Shown here piece after piece: positions 31,297-41,779 of a DNA stretch of 64,000 nucleotides. The stretch covers positions 744,001 through 808,000 of the forward strand of contig JADNRY010000008.1 in assembly GCA_015501585.1 (NCBI GenBank). The letters are read 5' to 3'. The stretch's first letter is position 1. The number at the start of each line of letters is the position of its first letter. Both the position numbers and the translations under genes were made by a program. Below the pieces are notes generated by a model, which saw nothing but the letters and a program-made list of their open reading frames with translations, was not told the origin of the DNA and searched no databases. Origin of the DNA: Rhodocollybia butyracea. Taxonomy: Eukaryota > Basidiomycota > Agaricomycetes > Agaricales > Omphalotaceae.

Positions 31297-33861
31297 CTAC
31301 TTGCAATCAAGGAGGTGATTCTGGCTATTTGGCGAATCTTTGTGGCTCTCAACAGGTGGCGGGGCTTTTTCCGCCGCACATCTCAGTTTATGCTCTTTTC
31401 GTTCAAGGTACCAGACCAGTCCCGTAACTGCAAGCGTGGAGACGCAAATTGCAATCATCGCAATCATCCTACATATGTACCATAGTCAGTGTAGGTAAAA
31501 GGCTCGACAAGTAAACAAACCCTTTAGTGAATCTGGGAGCATCGGTGGCTGGATAAAAAACTATAGACCACCACGCATTGACGACGTTGTTCCACATACT
31601 GAAGCGCGAAGGGTCAGTGAACATACATAAGTGGGGGGGACACAAGGATATACTTCATAGATGCCTGTAGGGCCCATTTAAATTTAGTCTTTCATGATGA
31701 CTGCTGCCGGTCACATACCAGGACAATTGCTCTCTCTTGGTCGTCATCAGCACATATTTGGTTAGCCCAGCTTGAAGCATAGTGAGCGCAAAAGCATGGC
31801 ATACATCTCCGAGACGCACGCAAAAGTTATAGCCTGACCCGAATAAGAAGCTCCTGCGAGATCTATGATCAGTGTTTATGTCAGTAAATCTTCTGCGAAA
31901 GATAATCCAGGACTCACAATAGGCAAAGAACTTCAACCCGGTTGGGCTACTCCAAACCAAGATGCAAATACTCGCAACTATACCTGCAAAGGCCATATAT
32001 ACAAGTACAGGCCATCTAACTTGAGTGTAATCAGTCCAAGTTGCGCAAACTAAGGTGGAGGCAATGCCGAATGCAGTAACACCAGCAGGGTAAAAATCTA
32101 TTTGCTCAACCGAGTATCCGCCAATGGCTGCTAGCCACTGTCCCATCAAATTATTGGAACCAAAGCTTTCTGTTTCTCCGGATATGGCAAACTAAAAGCT
32201 GATTAACGGATGCCAAGATCTACTCTGGACGCTCACCAAGAGACTACATGCATACCACCTCCATCGAGTTAACATTCTTTTGAACAATTGCCACGATAAG
32301 GGTGAATGGGTCACATTAACATGGCCCTGTAAACGTGTAATAGCCAACTTCCGCTCCTACGAGGACCGTCAATGGAAAGATGAGGAGTAAAGGAGAAGTT
32401 TACTTCTTCATTCAGATAAAACACGTTCGTTGTCGCCGGAACGTCAGGGAAAACCCAGAACCCGTAAAAGGCTATTGGCAGAGTAATTACACCGTCGATG
32501 ATGAATCTACAGAATAAGACAAACCAGTCAATCTCCCTAGTTTGAATACACACTAAAATCGTACTTACAACCAGCGCCAGCCACTTCGTCCGGAGGTACC
32601 ATTCAGATTCCTTTCAGATCATTGTTTGAGAAGTTGGTCGCAAAGTTATCCTAGCTGACCTGAATACGCTGCCCTGTAGGACGCCTGAAAATCTAGAGAT
32701 AGAGGGAACGTCGTAAGAAAGTGATTGGGACTTGTGAGGCTTACAGTGTTCCAGCCAACCCAGAGCTAGTAAAGATTCCAGATCGCTTTCCTAATTCTGC
32801 CGGTCTATACCAACTGAATGACGTTTAGTCTCCGAAGATAACGCTCGAGTGTGCGGACATACGATCCAAGGATGTAATGTGTTCCGACAAACGTTGAGGA
32901 CTCGGCGAGGCCTTGGAAAAACCGGATCGCATAAACCTAAACGTGTTACATGAGGCTGATGATGCTGATGTAAGATTTGCCGATTGTACCTGTTGAACAT
33001 TGTGGACGGCACTTGTGCTGAAGATAATGATCATTATCAAACGGAGGGATGCTGCTTAAACAAAGGATGGTACCCAAAGGTTAGAACTCCCCATATCTAC
33101 GTGTGAATTCAGTCAGAGTTCAAAAAAGGCCAGGAGAGACAACAGACAATCTGACAAAGTGGGAGCCAGATGCGTGGTGGAATAACTTGAAGCATTAAGT
33201 TATCTGCGTCTGGATTAATTTTGAAAAACTTGGAAGACTGGTGGTCACTGCACTGGGTATCATTCCTACAACGAGCTTCACAAATATGAAGAATAGCTTG
33301 TGTATGTGCACTCGCCTACAATATAACCTAATACGTATTATCATGATGTGAATTCTCGAACGGGTAAAATTATGACTCGCCCGCCGTAAAGATGGAATTG
33401 ATCTTGTTGAAGTCTGTTCCCTGCATGGACAACTCTTCTTTCATTCCCGAGACGTATGCATTATTGATGTTCGAACGGTCCAGATCTGCAGTGGTTTGAA
33501 TATATGGCTGGATGAAATTGATGGTTTTCATACAGTTTGTGAAATAGACCAAGCAGCAGTAAGAGAGAATGAACCAGTCTAATTTGAGGACAAGCTTGCC
33601 CTCCTGTTTGGAATACATTCCTGGCGGATGAGGAGCTAGGGATAACTTACCCTGCGTCTACTGGAAAAAGTCACGCGCAGTGGCCGCGGCACCGAGCGGC
33701 TCCATAACCGAAATGAGATTAGATCTCCACTTTCCATCAAGTTCAAGTTCCATGGTTTTCGACCGTTTCTTGGTACCCGGCCCCCGCCGAAACTTTGGAA
33801 AAGTATTCTCGATATCAGAACATCCGAATCGGATCGCTACCGAACGCTTGGACCAGGACAT
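31297..33861 (-). CDS. MFS transporter, anion:cation symporter (Dal5/Liz1/Tna1-like) family
   Basis: A plasma-membrane major-facilitator permease of the family that carries allantoate, pantothenate or nicotinate in fungi. The reconstructed protein starts MSWSKRSVAIRFGC. It then reads KLVLKLDWFILSYCCLVYFTN (TM1), YIQTTADLDRSNINNAYVSGM (family signature with D, N and G), IFTAGYIVGMIPNNLMLQVI and PPRIWLP. Next come VYAIRFFQGLAESSTFVGTHYILGSWYRPAELGKRSGIF, GRSGWRWLFIDGVITLPIA and ERKLAITRLQ. The second half has TFAWANQICADDDQERAIVL and NAWWSIVFYPATDAPRFTKG. It ends in a hydrophilic tail, HLLDCK. It has many introns near 50 nt, including two GC-AG introns and two 12-nt exons around 33254-33327. 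It is divergent from the YTP1-like gene. Substrate is not predictable from sequence alone. Confidence 0.85.
33254..33327 (-). other. Two consecutive 12-nt exons in the MFS gene
   Basis: Exon 33316-33327 (GTTATATTGTAG) and exon 33254-33265 (GAATGATACCCA) are separated by a 50-nt GC-AG intron (33266-33315). They are flanked by a 53-nt GC-AG intron (33328-33380) and a 50-nt GT-AG intron (33204-33253). Together they encode GYIVGMIPN, which joins FTA and NLMLQV to give the conserved TAGYxxGxIPxNL motif. Confidence 0.7.
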
Positions 33862-34200
33862 CGGTGTTTCTTTGAAACTCGAGTGCTCAACGTATTCAAC
33901 TTAAACGACTCCAAGGATCCAAGACTCTGAGGTTTCCTGTTGACTACTATACTACAGAACGCTATCCCTGCGCTCTGCAAGGAAATGATCAGCAGATGAC
34001 AAAGGTCTGATCGGACCAGGATCGGACTCGGAAAGGAAAAGTTCAAAAAAAAAATAAAACAAGTCTTACGTTTGCAAGCTGAGTAAAGAAGTTCCGATGT
34101 TTTGGTTTGTAAACTGTTTTGCATACTCACAGTCCGCCTTTTAAAAGACGAGTCATGATACATCTAGTCCCTTTACGCCCCTCAACTAGCGTTGCCCCCG
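33862..34200. other. Divergent promoter region, MFS transporter / YTP1-like gene
   Basis: These 339 bp separate two start codons on opposite strands. It contains an A-rich run near 34045, and I see no gene. Confidence 0.4.
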
Positions 34201-36321
34201 ATGCGCTTCTCCTGGTGTTCCCCTGCCCTTCCTGTCCTTCTCCTTCTCTCTGTCGCCTCTGTCGATGGGTTCCGGTCGGGCTCCCAGTTATCAACGCGAG
34301 ATGGGGACCATCACATGAGCCACCATGCTTCCCCTCTCCTCGAGCTTAACGAGACTGAAATCACAATGTATCATTCTCCAACCCCAGAGTCATACTACAC
34401 TATAGATTTCGATGACACTGAACACGCTCTTCAAAGGCATCCTGGCCTCATGCTCCTACATGCAACCTTTATGACCCTTGCCTTTTTCGTGGCGTTACCT
34501 ATAGGTTAGTCCTTATCGATGACGGTATTTTCGGAACTTGTCTCACAAACTACAGGCATTGCTATGCGTTCCGTGAATCATACTTGGCATAAGATGGTCA
34601 CCATTGCGTTTTACGGTCTCATATTATTAGGAATCGCAACAAACGGACTGTATCGAAAACTCACCCCGAACATGTCAGTCGCGTTTCTTTAGGCATCCAA
34701 AGTCAACTTATCCGTCCATTCCAGGTATGAAGGTCAAAAGCACGGGCAACAAGGCTACATGTTAATTTTGCTAGCACTGGTCTTAACCACTATCGATCTG
34801 CTCGCACTTCTCCGTCGTTTCTTTTTCTTCTTTCGGAATGGTCAAAAGTTCCATCTCAAGACCTTTTGGAACACGGTAGTCTTGGACAAAGAAGACGTTC
34901 TTCGCGGTCCGGAATATACCGGACTTGTCAATGAACTTGAAGAGTTGGAAATAGTGTCACCCATTTCACCACCACCACATAAGCATGTTCATTACGACGA
35001 GGACGTCGAATCGAACGAAACCGCTCAGTGGGCAAATGACGTTCGTCGTCACCGCCATAATTATTCTCATTCTGTCGCTTCCGAGACTACCCTCTCTGGC
35101 CGGGCTCATTCGGACGACGATCTAAGTGGTAGCCGCCATCTTGCTAAAAGAGTTCCTTGGACCCAACGTATCGGCTCGGGTGTCTTCGCTACCATGGAGC
35201 GTGTCTTAGTGTTTGGTGGGCTGATGCAAGTTTTGACGGGCATTATCATCTACACAGGTTCGTATTCATATGTACACAAGAAGACTGTTGCCGACCATGC
35301 CTTTTAGGCGGATGCAGAGAAAACTACCTAAACGGATGCTTAGCACATATGATCAAAGGATCAATTTTCTGGTGTTATGGTTTGGTTTCGTTTGCCCGCT
35401 ATCTTGGTGCATTCGCTGAGCTAGGTTGGGCATGGAACCGAGCACCCTCTGCTGGCTACCCAAGCGCAGAATTCGTCGAATCACTGGTCATTTTCTTATA
35501 TGGCGTTACAAACGCTTGGATGGAACGATTCGGTGCTAATCCTGGTGACCCGTTCACTACAAAGCAGATCCAACACATAGGTATCGCGGTATGTGCATGG
35601 GTTGTTTCTAGGTGAGAAAGTCCTTAATCTGGCGGAATTAGGTGATGTTCTGGTTTGCTGGCTTACTCGGGATGGCAATCGAGTCCAAGAAAGTCCGTGA
35701 ATGGCTTGCCTCCTCAACTATCTCTGCCCTGAATCCTTCGCAACGAGACCAAGAGTCGGTGGCGGAACCTCCTACGTATATTGCAAGCTTCAACCCGTTC
35801 CCTGCTCTTGTTATTGGTGTAACGGGTGCTGCGATGGCGGCTCACACTCAAACTTATTTGTTCCAGGTACGTTCGGTAAACATGGGTCATTGATTTAGTA
35901 CTGATTATACCAGGTCCAAATCCACCAACTGTGGGGAAACCTTTTGCTGGCTTGGTCGGTGTTGCGCTGCATGACTTACTTCTTCCTCTGGCTCGGACCC
36001 CCACGCTCAATGTTGCCTTCCCGGCCCCCAACTGAGGCTCTTGGTAGTTTCTTCCTCGCCTGCGGAGGACTTTCTTTCATGTTTTCCACGGAAGAATTGA
36101 CTATTGCTGCCATGAGAAGAGGAAGAGACGGTAAGCACATGATGCTATTCATACATTTACACGCGTTGACATCGTGTTCTATCATAGACGTTATGATGTT
36201 CTTGAATGTTGCAGTTGCCATTACCTGTTTTGCTCTCTGTTGGACAATTGCCGTCGTCGGATTCAAGGGTTATCTCAAATCACGCATCGCTCCCCGAGTT
36301 GCTTACCACAGCTCGGCTTGA
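34201..36321 (+). CDS. YTP1-like multi-pass membrane protein (DUF2427/Ytp1 family)
   Basis: The protein begins with a clear signal peptide, MRFSWCSPALPVLLLLSVASVDG, and a short lumenal His-rich stretch (DGDHHMSHHASPLL). The DUF2427-like part follows: HALQRHPGLMLLHATFMTLAFFVALPIG, VTIAFYGLILLGI and GYMLILLALVLTTIDLLALLRR. A charged loop carries the Ser/His-rich segment RRHRHNYSHSVASETTLSG. The Ytp1 C-terminal domain then reads VLVFGGLMQVLTGIIIYTGGCR, NYLNGCLAHMIKGSIFWCYGLVSFARY, PSAEFVESLVIFLYGVTNAWMERFG and QHIGIAVMFWFAGLLG. It ends with further helices around FFLACGGLSFMFSTEEL and DVMMFLNVAVAITCFALCW. Yeast Ytp1 resembles mitochondrial electron-transport proteins only weakly and its function is unsettled. 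Six or more short introns. Family call is firm; function is unknown. Confidence 0.87.
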
Positions 36322-36611
36322 AAAAACGCTCAAGATCCAGGTGGGATCCAGGTGTCTGATTTTTTTTGATCGTTTTAAATTTCTTATGACATCCTAATGC
36401 ACGCTGTTACCTCAATGCACGCTGTTACTACATTCCTAATGCACGATGTTATTTATCCCACTTTGTTTCGCTAGACTACCTTTCATCTATTGTATCAACC
36501 AAGGTTCTTGCTTCGTTCCCATTATCATTCACGGTATCTGATGACACCTACTTATCTTGCTTTAGATGTGCATACTAAGTACGTACATGTGTATGTCTTG
36601 AATTTATCATT
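36322..36611. other. Intergenic with three short direct repeats
   Basis: Near-identical 15-bp copies of aatgcacgctgttac lie at 36396-36410, 36414-36428 and 36438-36452 (the last with two changes). They sit in the shared 3' flank of the YTP1-like gene and COQ2. Confidence 0.6.
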
Positions 36612-37904
36612 TTATAAGAATGAAAAGGCGTAATCTGTAAGCGTACCCGCCCATATCCAAAATCCAGACCAACCACATCCCACGAACCCTTTCCAACAGC
36701 TTTCTCGGTTATGGAAATCTGTTCGGACCAGAACATGAGCGAGTTGAATAGTGGCCAGACCAACTCCGAGGTAAAAAGGAGCAGTCTGTGCATTAAGGTA
36801 ACCAGCTAGGGCAATAAATGACATAGAAGAAACCGAAAGACCACTAAGAATCAGACGAGATTGAGATCCAAATAAAAGGGCTGTTGAACGGATTCCTGCT
36901 GTTACATCATCTTTCTTATCCTAGAAAAAGTATTCAACAATATCGGAAACAAAAAGATCATAAGTCTGCAAACCTGGTGAGCATATATACTATCGTATAC
37001 CAGAGTCCAGCAAACACCGCCGGCATAGAGAGGTAAACAGACCTGCCAGTCAACTACACCGGCAACAGCCGACCACCCAAGAAGTGCTCCCCAATTAAAA
37101 GCGAGTCCTATCATGGTATAATTTTTTCCGGGAAATAAACATCAGAGCAAAGATATGTACCGAGTACAGCTTGAGGCCAGTGGGTTATGCGTTTCATGAA
37201 TGGATAGATTGTCACAACGGACAGGGACGATGCACCTAATAAGATACTAGGATGAATCAGAAACTTTGCGAATGATTACATGTTGCAGACGAACCTATAC
37301 CAGTTTAACTGAAGCAGTACGGCCAGCCCAATTGTAAGCTGTCCAGCCAAGAAAATTAGAGCCTGCCGTTGAGTAATAGCTCCTGTCGCGAGTGGTCTTT
37401 CACGCGTTCTTTCTTGGGCCAGAGACGTACTTAGCGCTTAATATTTTATGCGACAATCGAGGGACTCACCCACTGCTTTGTCCAGATTTTTGTCCCACAT
37501 ATCATTGATTGTGCATCCTGCGCCTCGCATGACTATGGCCCCGGTTCCGAATAGTGCAATGTAAGTTAAAGGCGTCGTGAACGGAGTCTGTAAAGAGTAG
37601 GAAGCCATTGTTATTGACCAGGCTGAAAATCATAGTCAGAGCCCAAAATACGCGTCCCGATTTGAGACTTACTACAAGGATAGAACAGCAATAGTGTTCC
37701 GATGGGTTTGTCAATTCGTGTGAGGTACATATAAGGCCGGAATTTCGGTGGTAAGCGTTCTACCCAACTTGGATTGGTAACAGCTGGTAGCTGTGCATTT
37801 TTTGTTGATATTCCACGAAGCCAAGTATTACTAGTTAACCAGGGACGTGATAGAGACGATATTTGAGGGAAAGCGCGTCGCGATATAGAGCATCCAGCAA
37901 GCAT
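36612..37904 (-). CDS. COQ2: 4-hydroxybenzoate polyprenyltransferase, mitochondrial (COQ2)
   Basis: A UbiA-family membrane prenyltransferase that attaches the polyprenyl tail to 4-hydroxybenzoate in ubiquinone synthesis, in the mitochondrial inner membrane. The first in-frame ATG is at 37904 ([21 protein letters not shown]), a basic, hydroxylated N-terminus fitting a mitochondrial targeting sequence; the open frame extends 24 nt further upstream only without an ATG. Then come [21 protein letters not shown], the first Asp motif [45 protein letters not shown], and the second Asp motif [13 protein letters not shown] followed by [10 protein letters not shown]. The end is TDYAFSFL. Both Mg-diphosphate binding motifs are intact. 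There are six or so introns. An AGCGCTTA motif lies in one of them (near 37433). It is transcribed in the same direction as the upstream RhoGDI gene. Confidence 0.93.
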
Positions 37905-38087
37905 CTTCGCAAATAGCAAACTGGCCAACGAGTCCGACCGTCGAGATGACCGTTCGAGTGCACGTGGAAATTTGACTTAAACGCTTAAAACGCTTACAAT
38001 AGATATAAATGTTTCTCATAGAAAACGTTTTATGGTCCGCGTTATGTACATACAAAAACTTCCACAATGTCCTTGCAACGAAACCGC

Positions 38088-39132
38088 TTATGCCCATTCT
38101 TTCGCCAGCTTGAATTGCCATTCCCAATCTGCAGTAAAGTCAGGCAATTTCAGTCGTAACTTTCAGCAGAGGACCCACCGGCGTAGACTTCACCATCATC
38201 GTCAATAACTCGACTCCTGACATTGTAGGTACCCGATCGTGCTATCATCCCAGAAGGTGATTCTTCAGGTTCAAAGTTCTTGACGTATGGATCAGGTCCT
38301 GCAGAGTATGATCCCAACATCTGCTCCAGTTTGTCGACTACCAGTTACCGACCATATGATCAAACAACATTGCACAGTGGATGACATGGGCATACCTTTC
38401 ACTCCGGCGCGCTTGACAACCTATTAAGCTGTAGTTGAGAACGCAAGAGAAAGCACACAGTGTATCACAACATGCACCTGAATGTAACGGACTCCCTACG
38501 ATTGAGCCTACATGAGAACGTAACAAGTTTGTACGAGTAAAATGTTTCATACCGAGATAATGGAGTGGTTAACCTTGAATTTGATGCGGACACTAAAATT
38601 TGAAGGAATTAAGAGGAAACAATATTCCGAGTGGCATTCAGTCGTACTTGTACTCAATTCCTTCCTTGATCGTTACAGAATCCTTAATCGCTACAGGCTT
38701 CTTCGTCGTTGCGGCCGCTGATGTCTCTTTGAGATCGAGGACAATCGACTTGCCAGCTGGTAAAGTATCTGACACGAGCTCCAAGGTTAATACAGTAACC
38801 TAGAGGAATGGTCACATCTATGCGCTAGAGTGAAAATATACAACAACTCGCTTTAGGGCCTGAACCGGCTTGGGTTGCAGCAGCTGTTACACCAAGAGAA
38901 GCCTTCCATCGAGCTAAACTTTCGTCTTCAGCATCTAGTTTAGCATATTCCTCTGCAGTCTTGGCGGCCGATGGCTTGTAACCTGCAGTGGCTTTTCAGT
39001 ACTGCGAATGAGTAGGCAACATTCTGCTCACCAGGAGTGCTAGAAGGCAAGAGGTCTTCATGATCGTCATGCTGCCAGGTGATATAAGAACACAAATCGC
39101 CCGTCTCATGGATTTACACCTACACCGGACAT
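38088..39132 (-). CDS. RDI1: Rho GDP-dissociation inhibitor (RhoGDI)
   Basis: A cytosolic chaperone that extracts prenylated Rho GTPases from membranes and keeps them GDP-bound. The gene is cut into small exons, so no long frame exists, yet the protein assembles fully. It starts MSGHDDHEDLLPSSTPG, then GYKPSAAKTAEEYAKLDAED and ESLARWKASLG (regulatory arm helix). Next are LELVSDTLPAGKSIVLDL and VAIKDSVTIKEGIEYNVRIKF, followed by KVNHSIISGVRYIQVVKRAG and VKVDKLEQMLGSYSAGPDPY. The last part is VKNFEPEESPSGMIARSGTYNVRSRVIDDDGEVYADWEWQFKLAKEWA. The end W-x-F-x-LAKEW motif is the family's C-terminus. The YIQ segment comes from an 18-nt exon at 38478-38495, flanked by two introns of exactly 57 nt. 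Length about 200 residues, as expected. Confidence 0.9.
38478..38495 (-). other. 18-nt exon of RhoGDI
   Basis: GGAGTCCGTTACATTCAG encodes GVRYIQ between 57-nt introns 38496-38552 (GTATGA donor) and 38421-38477 (GTGCAT donor). It completes the conserved SG-x-x-YxQVVKRAG segment, which is otherwise missing. Confidence 0.8.
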
Positions 39133-39444
39133 TTCTTGAGCAGATGAACGTTGAACAAATGTTTGGATAAGTTGAGTGTGAGTGATTTCACGGAGGTAAT
39201 TAAGATACGGCCGGAGATGGCATGACTAACTTCTTTATATGGTCTCTTCCTGCTGGTTCCGGGCCATAAAAATATGTACTAGAATTATGCATGTACAAGA
39301 ATAGAGACCATAGATATCATAGCAAAATATTTACACCGAAGACGAATATCTTTTACGTGCGTGGCGATACCATAAAATAAATCCAGACCCTGCTAGCAAA
39401 ACGAGTTGAAAACGAGTGACTTTAAAATACTATTTTTCCAAAAG

Positions 39445-41345
39445 TTAACCGGAAGGAGATTGTGCTTGAGCGATATGCATACCCTCTGATGGATGTTGAA
39501 AACATTTTTAAGCCTGAATACAGCCTCACTTACCGCCTTTGAACCAACACCTTCCCTTGCTCAAATGGAAGCAACGGTTGCCATTGGGGCATACGTGCCC
39601 CCAGCAGCAAGCTTCTCCATAAGGACATGACAATCCTACGTACATACAATGAGCAGGAAAACTGAACACGGAGGGTCATACGCACCGTTTTTCAGCCAGT
39701 TACAAGGGGCTTTCTTCGCATTAGCAGCCAGATTAGCCAGCTGTTCCGGGGAAAGGACATAGTCATGAGAGTACTTGCAAGCTCCAGCCTTAAAGAACTG
39801 TTGTCTATAAATCATGAGCGCACCGCAGATAACAGCTTACCCCTTTCGAGCAAGTCATCAAATAATGCTCGTTACATGGCGGAGGAGCTTCTGCCCGCAG
39901 TTCAAAGTCAGAGACTGTAAGAGTACAAGCCGAGCAGACTCACGTTTGTGTAAAGGCTGCGACCATGGTCAGACAATACAGCGACAGTACAGATAAAGAT
40001 GACTCACGAATTTGGGGTCAACGTAGAGCGGGTTCCGAACCGGGGACTGAGGACTAATGAGACCACCATTTGTCGGGACCGTCTCGACAGAAGCCATGCT
40101 CAGAGGTGTAAGTCTCTGAGTCAAGGGGTGTGGGAGGTAGTTCTGCCGCATCAAGAGCCTGTCTACGTTCAAGACGGGGATGGCATAGGCTTGCTCTGGC
40201 CACTCCTCGGAGATGCTTCGCAGTAGAACCAACTTTCCTAACATACCGTCCGAATCCAGACGATTGAAAGTGCCTGAATACAATGGATCGGATTCGGAGC
40301 AACCTAGGACCGGGCTTGTTATTACTACAGTCTAAGATAGAGCGAGCATACAGGGCCGTACGCACCTCCCAAGAGCACCTTCAATACTTCAGGAAAACGA
40401 GCATATGTTTGGACGTATTCTAAGAGAAAGTCGAAGAAGGTAAACAAGAGAAATACACTGGCGATACTAACCTCGAATTTTATGGTCTGCGCCATCTTCC
40501 CCGATTCCTACATCTATTGCCTGTCGTACTGTTCAGCTTCGAGAGAATAGAGCGATCTGAGAAGCATACCGTGAATCGAGAAGAGGTCTGACTGAAACCC
40601 TGCTCAAGTCGGACCTTTTAGCACTAAGGGAAAAAACAGGAGAACATGCTTACCGCTAGAAACCCCTCCAGCTGATCTCGAGAACAGATATTATGTGCGA
40701 CAGTTCCATTGACCAGTTCAATCTTGTTGAAGTAGATCGAAATCCAGAAGGAGAGTCTTCCGAATATCTGAACACCCTCAGGGGAAAGATATTCGGAAAT
40801 TATTTTCATTAAATGCTGAGCAGCGGTCTGCCCCCCAATAAAACCTTGAACAAGAAGCGACTGGTTGAAGAACATCTTTTGTCCATTAATAGCGCAAAGG
40901 ATGAGTGGGTTTCCGTTCTATCGTTCGATATGTAGTATGAGTGTCATGTGGCGAACAAAGACTAGGATACTGCTTACTCCTCTAAACCCTTCTTTGTTCG
41001 AAATTTGTTTGTTCAGAGATACGATGTGCACATTATGTGCCTTCGCGTCGCGTTCGGCGGCCTCCATTGCAACCGAGTGGGCTTGCTTCCACACCGAAAG
41101 CTCTAGTTCCAGCTCAGCTACTCGAGCCTCCAACTCAAGATTCTGTTTCAATGTAGTATTAGAAAGATCTGAATAAGTTCGCAGTGTCAGCACGTCCAGA
41201 AAGTCTAGTGGCTTCCCATTACTTAAAACTGTTTTAAGGGCTTCATCCCTGCAGTGCACCATGGATTAGCGAGCAAACATTCAAGTAACGGAGTGAGCAC
41301 GAACCAGAGCTGCTGATTGGCCGTACCCTCAAACTGGGCCGTCAT
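39445..41345 (-). CDS. CCCH zinc-finger protein, tandem paralogue A
   Basis: The protein starts MTAQFEGTANQQLW at 41345 and continues with a coiled-coil-prone segment (LKQNLELEARVAELELELSVWKQ). A domain then reads NGNPLILCAINGQKMFFNQSL, GFIGGQTAAQHLMKIISEYL and LSFWISIYFNKIELVNG, followed by FTAIDVGIGEDGADHKIREY and LKVLLGGCSESDPLYS. The C-terminus carries tandem CCCH fingers: CNEHYLMTCSKG...CKYSHDY and CPYGEACCWGHVCPNGNRCFH, joined by NAKKAPCNWLKN and ending FKGEGMHIAQAQSPSG. The same layout occurs in the neighbouring paralogue B and in many Agaricomycete proteins. The middle domain looks NYN/PIN-like by pattern, but the first acidic motif (DGDG in B) is INGQ here. A role in RNA binding is likely; nuclease activity of this copy is doubtful. 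There are eight or so short introns. Confidence 0.8.
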
Positions 41346-41779
41346 TATGGGACGAGTTAGCAGCAAGGGAGTGGTGGTGTATCTCTTAAGGACTAAACGC
41401 ATTTAAAGCATAGCTACGGACGGAGAGACGGGCAGGGAGTTGCTTCTTCTGCGAGTCGCGGAAGACCCCGAGCCAAAATGGAAATAGAGCGTCTCACGCG
41501 CCAGATTTACGGGGCAAAGACACCCCTAGAAAGGAATACAACAGTTATCTCGTAAGTCAAAAGGAAGTTTCCATCACGATCTGACTGAATCACCAAAAGG
41601 TTCTTTGATTTGTTTGCAACGGAGGTTATAATAAAAGGTTATAAATGAACCGAGGACGCCACCAGGGCAGTTCCCGCGGAATGCTCTGATATAAGAGTCG
41701 ACGAACATGCTTTTTGAGTTTCATACTCCTAATGAATATTTAACACATCCTCACAGCCCAACTCCTAAACTTGTATACT

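Noticed and set aside
37902..37928. COQ2 start at the TTG opening the frame at 37928
   Set aside because: It is not an ATG; the ATG at 37904 gives a fitting mitochondrial presequence.
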